Shown piece after piece: positions 1-6,474 of a stretch of 37,632 bases of DNA. Source of the DNA: CAVSIS01 sp963814875 (GTDB taxonomy: Bacteria; Acidobacteriota; Thermoanaerobaculia; Thermoanaerobaculales; Sulfomarinibacteraceae); assembly GCA_963814875.1 (NCBI GenBank), contig CAWFFJ010000042.1:1-37632 (forward strand), in the 5' to 3' direction. A program made the position numbers and the translations under genes. Position 1 is the first letter of the stretch; each line of letters begins with the position of its first letter. The notes under the pieces are model-generated. The model had not been told where the DNA came from, searched no databases, and saw nothing but the letters and a program-made list of their open reading frames with translations.

Positions 1-831
1 GCGCAGATCGGCGAGGTTCTGGGCTATTTCTCCCACCCCGCCGAGCGCGAAGGCAAGGTCTACATCTTCCCGCACCTGTTCGCCGAGGTCATGCGCGACT
101 ACATGGCGGCCCATGGCGTCAGTGAGCGCGACCTCGCCACGGTCTCCGCCCAGGAGTACGCCAACGCCCAGTTCAACCCCTTCGCGCAGATGAAGGGCAT
201 CCAAGTTTCGCTGGACGAGGCCGCGACCCCCGCCGGGCGCAACCGCTACATCGTCGAGGGGCTGCCGCTCAAGACCTACGACTGCTCGCAGATCACCGAC
301 GGCTACGCCGGCCTGCTGGTTGCGACCGAGGAAGGCCTGGAACGTCTCGGCATCGCCAAGGCCGACTGCGTCGAGATCGCGGGCTGGGGACAGGCCACCG
401 ACCCGCTGATGAAGGCGGGGCGCGACGTGCTGCGCCCGGCCGGTGCGTTCGCGGCGATGGGCGCGGCCTACCGCATGGCGGGCGCCTCCCCGGCCGACGT
501 CAACGTTGCCGAGGTCCACGACTGCTTCACGGTGATGGGAGCGATCGCTGTCGAGGTGATCGGCAAGGCCGGATACGGCAAGGGAGCCCACTACTGGGTC
601 GACGGCAAGGCCGCGCCGGACGGCGAATGCGGGATCAACACCTCCGGCGGGCTCATCGCCAAGGGCCATCCGGTCGGCGCCACCGGTGTCGCAATGATCG
701 GCTGGGCCGCGTGGCAGCTGCTCGGCAAGGCGCCGACCGAGCTGCAGGTGAAGGACCCCAAGCTCGCGGCAACCTTCAACATCGGCGGCCCGATCTGCGC
801 CTCGGTGTGCACTGTCCTCCGCAGGGCGTAG
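1..831 (+). CDS. thiolase family protein (SCP2/lipid-transfer type), 5'-truncated by window edge
   Basis: The reading frame is open from base 1, so the gene starts outside the window and only about 276 C-terminal residues are present. Visible thiolase signatures are AEVHDCFTVMG, the glycine-rich NTSGGLIAKGHPVGATG (with the catalytic His of GHP) and NIGGPICASVCTVL near the C terminus, carrying the second catalytic Cys. The nucleophilic Cys of the N-terminal half is not visible. The HDCF block and the GHPVGATG wording fit SCP2/SCP-x-type thiolases that act on acyl-CoA (beta-ketothiolysis or Claisen condensation) in the cytosol. The two alpha/beta hydrolases downstream on the same strand could belong to the same acyl-CoA or aromatic/lipid degradation unit, but a 233-bp repeat-containing gap separates them. 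The exact substrate cannot be read from the sequence. Confidence 0.9.
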   Translation, partial: AQIGEVLGYFSHPAEREGKVYIFPHLFAEVMRDYMAAHGVSERDLATVSAQEYANAQFNPFAQMKGIQVSLDEAATPAGRNRYIVEGLPLKTYDCSQITDGYAGLLVATEEGLERLGIAKADCVEIAGWGQATDPLMKAGRDVLRPAGAFAAMGAAYRMAGASPADVNVAEVHDCFTVMGAIAVEVIGKAGYGKGAHYWVDGKAAPDGECGINTSGGLIAKGHPVGATGVAMIGWAAWQLLGKAPTELQVKDPKLAATFNIGGPICASVCTVLRRA

Positions 832-899
832 GACAGTGCAAGACTTGGAAGCGCAAGAAGGGGAGACGGTGCTGGAGGGAAACCGATCGTGGGGTTGGG

Positions 900-956
900 G
901 TAGGGGCGGAGCTTGTCTCCGCCCGTCGCACGGGCGCACGCAAGGTGCGCCCCTAC
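900..956. repeat. REP-like double-hairpin intergenic element, copy 1 (full)
   Basis: Two adjacent perfect hairpins: a 7-bp stem GGCGGAG/CTCCGCC (905-911 with 917-923, loop CTTGT) and an 8-bp stem GGGCGCAC/GTGCGCCC (932-939 with 945-952, loop GCAAG). The ends also form an inverted pair, GTAGGGGCG at 900-908 and CGCCCCTAC at 948-956. The first 24 bp recur exactly at 2827-2850. This is the architecture of REP/BIME elements; no transposase (RAYT) gene lies in the window. Confidence 0.7.
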
Positions 957-993
957 GGGATCCCTGGTCGCCAGATTCCTGGTCGGAGGGGGC

Positions 994-1020
994 TTCTGTG
1001 TCTCTGTGCCTTTGTGGTGA
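994..1020. repeat. low-complexity CTGTG/TTTGTGG intergenic repeat module
   Basis: A pyrimidine/TG-rich stretch containing TGTGTCTCTGTGCC followed by TTTGTGGTGA. From memory, near-identical stretches recur in intergenic DNA of many environmental bacterial genomes, where shadow ORFs read TTKAQRHR as this one does on the minus strand. It sits just downstream of the double-hairpin element, so the whole 832-1064 gap looks repeat-derived. Confidence 0.45.
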
Positions 1021-1064
1021 GTGGTGGGCGTGTGGAAGACCTGGGTCCGAGGAAGGAGAGCGTA

Positions 1065-1946
1065 ATGGCCAGTGAGATCACGCCGCTTCGCAGCGGCCAC
1101 CTTGCGGTCGACGGCTTCCAGATCTGGTGGGAGCACCACGGCACCGGAGAGCGCGAGCCGATCGTGCTGCTCAACGGCCTCGCCATGCACACCAAGGCGT
1201 GGTACGGCTTCCTTCCGACGCTGCTCGACGAGTTCGACGTCGTGCTCTACGACTACCTCGGCCAGGGCGAATCGTCGAAGGACGACGTGCCGTACTCGGT
1301 CCCGGAGTTCGCGCGCTACCTCGCCCTGATCCTCGACGAGATCGGCCAGGAACGGGCGCACGTGATGGGGATCTCCTACGGCGGCTTCATCGCGCTCGAC
1401 TTCGCGCGGCTCTTCCAGGAGCGGCTCCACACTCTGGTCCTGTCGGGGATCCTGCTCAGCCGCGAGCGCCTGTTCGAGCTTTACCAGGACATCTCGCTGC
1501 GTTTCTACCGCTCGACCCGGGAGACCTTCGACCTCTACACCCACTACATGTACGAGAAGATCTTCGGCGAGGCCTTTGCCGCGAAGATCCCCCCCGAGCA
1601 GTTCCAGGCCATGCGCCAGCGCTTCTACGACCGCTACGTCGACCAGCGCCACTGCCTGATCCGGCTCACCGAGGCCCAGGACCCGTTCTTCGGTTCCCTC
1701 GACGCCAACCTCGACGGCTACCGCGCGATCCGGACCCCGACACTGATGGTGGCGGGCTCCCAGGACCGCGCGATCCCGCTCTGGCAGCAGGAGCGGATCC
1801 GCGACATCCTGCCCAACACCCGCTGGGAGCTGGTCGAGGGCTCGGGCCACGTGGTTTACATCGAGCGGCCGGACGTCTTCTTCCCCGCAATCAAGACCTT
1901 CGCGCGGACCAAGCGGCTCGACTTCGAGTGGCCGGGGCGGGCATGA
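1065..1946 (+). CDS. alpha/beta hydrolase fold protein (first of tandem pair)
   Basis: A 293-residue alpha/beta hydrolase. The start is ATG 1065 because an AAGGAGAG ribosome site lies just upstream (about 1053-1060); the same frame is open further upstream but runs through repeat DNA. The catalytic triad is visible: nucleophile elbow MGISYGG (G-x-S-x-G), acid in GSQDRAIP, and His in GSGHVVYIERP. The oxyanion HG-type region reads LLNGLAMHTKAWYG. Proteins with this layout include 3-oxoadipate enol-lactonases, haloperoxidase-like esterases and MhpC-type C-C hydrolases; the substrate cannot be decided. The stop overlaps the start of the next hydrolase, so the two are probably co-translated. Confidence 0.88.
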   Translation: MASEITPLRSGHLAVDGFQIWWEHHGTGEREPIVLLNGLAMHTKAWYGFLPTLLDEFDVVLYDYLGQGESSKDDVPYSVPEFARYLALILDEIGQERAHVMGISYGGFIALDFARLFQERLHTLVLSGILLSRERLFELYQDISLRFYRSTRETFDLYTHYMYEKIFGEAFAAKIPPEQFQAMRQRFYDRYVDQRHCLIRLTEAQDPFFGSLDANLDGYRAIRTPTLMVAGSQDRAIPLWQQERIRDILPNTRWELVEGSGHVVYIERPDVFFPAIKTFARTKRLDFEWPGRA

Positions 1947-2758
1947 GCAGGGCTCGTCCGGCTGCGGGGCTGCTTGCCCACCGGATCGACGGCGACGGCG
2001 AGCCGCTGCTGCTGCTCAACGGGATTGCGATGACCATGGCGAGCTGGGAGCCGATCGCGGCGCCGCTCGCCGAGCGTTCCCGGGTGATCCGCTGTGACCT
2101 TCGCGGACAGCTTCTGTCACCCGGGAAGCCGCCCGCCGACCTCGGCGGCCAGGTCGCTGAGGTGGTCGCGCTGCTCGACGCGTTCGGTGTCGAGCGCGTG
2201 AGTGTGGTCGCGACCTCCTTCGGCGGTGCGGTCGGTGCGCTCCTCGCCGCGCGCCACCCCGAGCGGGTGCGCGCGCTGGTCACGATCGCCTCGGCGGTCG
2301 GGTTCGCCGACTCGATGGCGGAGGAGGTCGCCCGCTGGCGTACGGCCGCGCTGACCGCCGTCTCGAGCGACGACCGCAACGCGCTCTCCGACGTCCTCGA
2401 ACCAATGGTCTACTCGGCCGGATGGCTCGAGGCGCACCGGGAGGAGCGAGAGCGAGCGCGCGAGCAGACCGCCCTGCTGCCCGAGCGCTGGTACCGCGAC
2501 CTCGCCGACCTGCTGGACACCGCCGGGGGGGCGAGCGTCGCCGCCGACCTGCCCGCAATCCGCTGCCCAACCTTCGTGATCGCGGCGGGTGAGGACCGCT
2601 TCATCCCCCGCGAGCGCTGCCGGGCGATCGCCGAGGCGATCCCGGGCGCGCGCTTCGAGGTCGTCGAAGGCGCAGGCCACGCGGTCGTGGTCGAGCGGCC
2701 CGAGGAGCTGGTGAAGCGGATCGAAGCGTTCTTGGCCGGCCTCCCTGCCAAGGACTGA
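1943..2758 (+). CDS. alpha/beta hydrolase fold protein (second of tandem pair)
   Basis: A 271-residue alpha/beta hydrolase whose ATG lies inside the stop of the preceding hydrolase (ATGA overlap), implying translational coupling. The fold is clear from LLLLNGIAMTMASWEP, the elbow VVATSFGGAVG, the acid in AAGEDRFIP and the His in GAGHAVVVERPEEL. The residue two before the Ser is Ala, so the elbow is A-x-S-x-G instead of the usual G-x-S-x-G. It resembles 3-oxoadipate enol-lactonase-like hydrolases. It is clearly homologous to its neighbour but strongly diverged, with a different cap region; the pair is either an old duplication or two paralogues recruited to one pathway. The protein is cytosolic with no signal peptide. 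Confidence 0.87.
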   Translation: MSRARPAAGLLAHRIDGDGEPLLLLNGIAMTMASWEPIAAPLAERSRVIRCDLRGQLLSPGKPPADLGGQVAEVVALLDAFGVERVSVVATSFGGAVGALLAARHPERVRALVTIASAVGFADSMAEEVARWRTAALTAVSSDDRNALSDVLEPMVYSAGWLEAHREERERAREQTALLPERWYRDLADLLDTAGGASVAADLPAIRCPTFVIAAGEDRFIPRERCRAIAEAIPGARFEVVEGAGHAVVVERPEELVKRIEAFLAGLPAKD

Positions 2759-2826
2759 CCATCCCTCAGTGCGGGCACAGCCCGCGACCCGAGAGGCAAG
2801 AAGGTGAGCGGGTGAGGAGGGGGATC

Positions 2827-2850
2827 GTAGGGGCGGAGCTTGTCTCCGCC
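2827..2850. repeat. REP-like hairpin element, copy 2 (solo first hairpin)
   Basis: Exact 24-bp repeat of 900-923, including the stem GGCGGAG/CTCCGCC (2832-2838 with 2844-2850) and the loop CTTGT. The second hairpin of copy 1 is missing. It lies in the 2759-2942 gap after the hydrolase pair, so two copies flank that gene pair. Confidence 0.65.
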
Positions 2851-2942
2851 AGTGTGGGGAATCGCGAGCGGCGAGACAGGAGACGCCGTCCTCGCGGGAA
2901 GGTGCCGGACCGCTGCCGGCGTTGCTGTGCCTGGAGGTGACC

Positions 2943-3245
2943 ATGCGCGATCCGCTGCCGACCGTGACCGTGGAGACCGGCGGGGAAACCGTGGATCTGT
3001 CAGCCGCCAAGGCGCTGGCGGACCGGGTGGCCGCGGAGCGGCTGGCTGACCCGGTTTGCCTGTCGTGGTTCGACCGCCTGCGCAACCGCGAGTCGCCCTC
3101 ACACGTCAGCGAGTGCCACGGCGACTGCGAGGTGCCGGGCTCGGTCGAGTACGCGGTCAGCCGCGGCGCGACGCTCATGGTGGTCGTTGGCGCCCGGGAC
3201 TACCTGTTCTGCTACCGGCCGCTGGGCGAGTTCGCCGATCGCTGA
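2943..3245 (+). CDS. small AF1514/DUF5619-like protein
   Basis: A 100-residue cytosolic protein. ATG 2943 is chosen because a perfect GGAGGTGA ribosome site ends two bases before it (2933-2940); an ATG 21 bases upstream has no such site. The middle and C-terminal blocks DPVCLSWFDR, SPSHVSEC, EYAVSRGATLMVVV and DYLFCYRPLGEF fit my memory of the AF1514 family of small uncharacterised proteins (DPxxLSWxDR...SP...YAxSRGxxLxV...Y.F.YR). The function of that family is unknown to me. It carries four cysteines (VCLSW, ECHGDC, LFCY) that could form a metal site, but there is no classical zinc-ribbon spacing. It converges with the sensor kinase 52 bases downstream. Confidence 0.72.
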   Translation: MRDPLPTVTVETGGETVDLSAAKALADRVAAERLADPVCLSWFDRLRNRESPSHVSECHGDCEVPGSVEYAVSRGATLMVVVGARDYLFCYRPLGEFADR

Positions 3246-3297
3246 GGTGGTGGGATCATCACCCGCAGCAGGGAGTCCGTGAGGATCGCGGACCGGT

Positions 3298-6114
3298 TCA
3301 CCTCTGCGCCAGTACCGTGCGCAGCGCGTGCGCCAGGGTGGCGATGTCGAACGGCTTCTGGAGATAGCGAATGCCGCTGGGCAGGCTTTCTCCGTGGAGA
3401 GCGGTGTCCCCGGCATAGCCGGACATGAGAATGACCCCGAGACCGGGCCAGCGCTCGCTCAGGTTCGACGCCAGCTCGAGGCCGTTGCGTCCGGGCATGA
3501 CGAAGTCGGTGAGCAGAACGTCGTAGGGCGGCTGCACGGGAAGCTCGAGCGCGGTCTCGGCACTCTCGGCCGCGTCCACCTCGTAGCCGAGCATGCCCAG
3601 GATCTCGCTGAGCCCCACACGCGCCGCGGGTTCGTCCTCTACCACGAGCACGCGCTCGCCGTGACCCCTCTCGGGCATGCCCGGCAGGGGTCCACTTTCG
3701 AAATCTCCGGCCACCGCCTGCCCGCTCGGCAGGATGATGCGAAACGTGCTGCCGCGGCCCAGCACGCTGGCCACCTCGATCCTGCCCCCATGCGACGTGA
3801 CGATCCCGTGAGCCACGGCGAGGCCCAGTCCGGTGCCCTTGCCCAGCCCTTTGGTGGTGAAGAACGGCTCGAACAGCCTTCCCTGAACCTCCTCGGTCAT
3901 GCCGACGCCGCCGTCCTCCACCTCCCACCACACCTCGTCGTGCGCCTGACCGGTCCTCACCGTCAGCGATCCTCCCTCCGGCATGGCGTCCACTGCGTTG
4001 ACGACCAGGTTCATGAGCACCTGTTGGAGCTGCCCCCGATCGCCGACGATGGACAATGGCTCGGACGCCAGGTCCACCACCATGCGGATGTTCTCCCGGA
4101 TCAGCCGGCGCAGCATCGGGACCGCGTCGCCGATGACGTGGCCGAGGTCGAGAATCTCCCTCGTGGAGACCTCCCGGCGGGCAAATAGGAGGAGCTGGCG
4201 CGTCAGCGAGGCCCCGCGCCGAACGTTGTCCTCCAGCTCGACCAGGTGCGCCCCGCACTCCGGAACCTCCCCGGCGCGAAGCCGCAGCACCTGGACCGTA
4301 GCCAGCATTGCCTGGAGAAGATTGTTGAAGTCGTGTGCGACGCCGCCGGCGAGGCGCCCGACAGCCTCCATTTTCTGCGCCTGGCGAAGCTGCTCCTCAG
4401 TGGCCTTGTGGGCCGTGATGTCGAACAGGTAGCTCCGAACTCCCGTGAGGTTCCCGTCGCCGTCGAAGATGCCGACGCAGTTGGCCACCACGTGGACCGG
4501 GGTCCCGTCCCGCCGACGCAGCTCGAGCTCGAAGTAGGTGAGTTGGCGGCGCTCCCGCAGCAGGTCGAGCACCCGCGCCCGGTCCGCCGGTTTCGGGTAG
4601 AGGTCGACCATCGACGCCGCGCGTACCTCCTCCGTCGAGGTGAAGCCGAAGATCTCGGAAAATGCCGGGTTGGCCTCGAGGATCGTCCCGTCCGCCGCGG
4701 CCAGGAAGTCCGCGGTGAGGTCTTGCTCGAAGAAGGCGCGGTAGCGCTGCTCGCTCTCGCGCAGCTCGCGCTCTGCGCGCAGACGTTGAGACACATCTCG
4801 CGCCACCGCCAGGATCGCCTGCGTCTGCCCTCGCTCGACAATCGGAGCCGAGCTCACCTCGACGGGGACCCGACGGCCGTCGCGAGCCACCAGCTCCAGG
4901 GTGTAGATGAACTGCGACTGGTCGCCGGCGACGCGTCGCTGAAGGCGCTCGCGCCACGTGTCCTCGAGCTCCGGTGCGATGAGGTCCTGGACCTTCAAGC
5001 CGGAGATCTCCTCGGGCCCGTAGCCCATCACCTCGAAGATCCTCGGATTGGCGTACTGGACGTGCCCGTCGAGATCGTGAACAACGATGATGTCCTGGGC
5101 CGTCTCGGCGAGAGCCCTGTAACGCGCCTCGCTCTCCCGGAGGGCGTCCTCCATGCGGCGCCTCTCGGTCACGTCGCGGATCACCCCGACCAGCGCCAGC
5201 GGATTCCCGTGCTCGTCGCGAACGGTCGATGTGGACAGCGACACCAGGATCTGAGTGCCGTCCTTGCGCACGTTCCAGACCTCGCCGTGCCAGCCGGTGT
5301 CGAGCGTGACGTCCCTGATCTTCGCCAGCGGTTGCTGAACGTCGTCGACCCGCAGCATGCCGACGTGCTGGCCGACCAGCTCCGCCGCCGTGAATCCGTA
5401 GAGTCGGCAGAAGGCGTCGTTGACGAATTGGATCCGGTCGCCCTCGTCGGTCATGCACACGCCATCGCTGACCGAGCGAAGGGCGTGCGCCAGCAACGTG
5501 AGCCGTTCTTGGGTCCGCTTTCGTTCGGTGATGTCGGTGAGGGAGCCGACAATCGCCGTCGTGCGGCCGTTGCGCACCACCGGTTCCTCGCGCACCTCGG
5601 CCCAGAAGCGCCTCCCCTTGCGGCTCATCAGCTCGAGCTCGTAGGTTGGCTGTCGCGCGCCGGTGTCGATGGCCCGCTGTGAGAGCTCAAACCCAAGCTG
5701 GTTGACCGGGTTGTCGGTTGAGAACTCCGTCCAGCGGACCAGCGCAGCCTCCGGCTCGCAGTCGAAGAACTCCCGCGACTGGGGGCTGACGTAGGTCAGC
5801 ACGTGGTCCGGTCCGTGGACAAAGAAGAGGTCGCGGCTGTACTCGATGATGTCGCGCAAGCGGGCGCCGACATCGCGGTGTGCCGCCAGGGAGAGCGTCG
5901 AGTCGTCGTGGTCCTGTGCAGCGTCTCTTGCCGCGACGGCCGGCGTCGAGAGAACGAGGTCCGGGGCGAACGAGGCCACAGCCTCTGCCGCCTCGTCGGA
6001 GTCGCCGGCGACGCGAATCTCGACCGCACACTCCGCACGCCTCAGCGCGTCGATCACGACGTCGGCGGCGCCGTGGGCATCGCCGAGGACGAGCACGCGG
6101 AGGGGATCAGCCAC
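3298..6114 (-). CDS. hybrid sensor histidine kinase with four PAS domains and C-terminal receiver
   Basis: 938 residues if translated from GTG 6114, which follows AAGGTGGAGC. The open frame runs further upstream to 6420, but that extension is Arg/Ser-rich and unlike protein. Order: a degenerate receiver-like N-terminal segment (about 1-65), four PAS units (about 85-200, 205-320, 328-445, 450-570), a HisKA H-box GGVAHDFNNLLQ with the phospho-His near residue 594, an ATPase domain with N-box NLVVNAVDAMPEGG, G1 VEDGGVGM, F-box EPFFTTK and G2 GKGTGLGLAVAHG, and a receiver (about 820-938) with phospho-Asp in LLTDFVMPG and Lys in LQKPF. No membrane segment is visible, so it should be a cytosolic sensor of redox, light or a small ligand through PAS. 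No cognate output regulator is adjacent. Confidence 0.92.
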   Translation of the reverse strand: MADPLRVLVLGDAHGAADVVIDALRRAECAVEIRVAGDSDEAAEAVASFAPDLVLSTPAVAARDAAQDHDDSTLSLAAHRDVGARLRDIIEYSRDLFFVHGPDHVLTYVSPQSREFFDCEPEAALVRWTEFSTDNPVNQLGFELSQRAIDTGARQPTYELELMSRKGRRFWAEVREEPVVRNGRTTAIVGSLTDITERKRTQERLTLLAHALRSVSDGVCMTDEGDRIQFVNDAFCRLYGFTAAELVGQHVGMLRVDDVQQPLAKIRDVTLDTGWHGEVWNVRKDGTQILVSLSTSTVRDEHGNPLALVGVIRDVTERRRMEDALRESEARYRALAETAQDIIVVHDLDGHVQYANPRIFEVMGYGPEEISGLKVQDLIAPELEDTWRERLQRRVAGDQSQFIYTLELVARDGRRVPVEVSSAPIVERGQTQAILAVARDVSQRLRAERELRESEQRYRAFFEQDLTADFLAAADGTILEANPAFSEIFGFTSTEEVRAASMVDLYPKPADRARVLDLLRERRQLTYFELELRRRDGTPVHVVANCVGIFDGDGNLTGVRSYLFDITAHKATEEQLRQAQKMEAVGRLAGGVAHDFNNLLQAMLATVQVLRLRAGEVPECGAHLVELEDNVRRGASLTRQLLLFARREVSTREILDLGHVIGDAVPMLRRLIRENIRMVVDLASEPLSIVGDRGQLQQVLMNLVVNAVDAMPEGGSLTVRTGQAHDEVWWEVEDGGVGMTEEVQGRLFEPFFTTKGLGKGTGLGLAVAHGIVTSHGGRIEVASVLGRGSTFRIILPSGQAVAGDFESGPLPGMPERGHGERVLVVEDEPAARVGLSEILGMLGYEVDAAESAETALELPVQPPYDVLLTDFVMPGRNGLELASNLSERWPGLGVILMSGYAGDTALHGESLPSGIRYLQKPFDIATLAHALRTVLAQR

Positions 6115-6474
6115 GCTCCACCTTGGGTTCCTTTGCCGCGCCACTACGCTGCGGGACGCTAACCTGAGGAGATCGTACTCCTTCCGTAGGGCCCGCGCGA
6201 TGATCGCCCTGGATCCACGAGCTGTCCCTGGCTGAAGATCACCTTGAAGGGCGCGTGTGGCGCGGCGCCCCAAAGTGCCGTCGCTCGGGAGACCCCTCTC
6301 TGAGTCCCTAGAGGCCCGGCCGGAAACCTCTTCACGGCTGCGAATCGCGACCGAGGTGCAATCTGCGGCGCCGGAAGTTCTTGACGTAGAAGGACCACAT
6401 CTGCGCCGTACCGGCGCCACATCTCGTGCCTCCTCGCGATTCTCGCTTGGCGGGGGAGATCCCCGGCCGGTCCT
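6115..6474. other. 360-bp intergenic region between kinase and SLH protein
   Basis: No convincing gene. On the minus strand a GAGGAGG ribosome-site-like sequence (around 6424-6430) precedes an ATG whose frame gives an Arg/Pro-rich 80-90 residue translation without recognisable features. Local inverted repeats are present, for example GCGCCGTACCGGCGC around 6396-6410. The promoter for the kinase should lie here, but I cannot identify a convincing -35/-10 pair. Confidence 0.3.

Noticed and set aside
591..1850. Long minus-strand open frame opposite the thiolase end and first hydrolase
   Set aside because: It is antisense to two well-supported genes, its translation is Arg/Glu/Val-rich without motifs, and such frames are expected at this GC content.
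6115..6420. N-terminal extension of the sensor kinase to 6420
   Set aside because: The extra 102 residues are Arg/Ser-rich without domain character, and GTG 6114 has a ribosome site and starts a beta-strand-like sequence.
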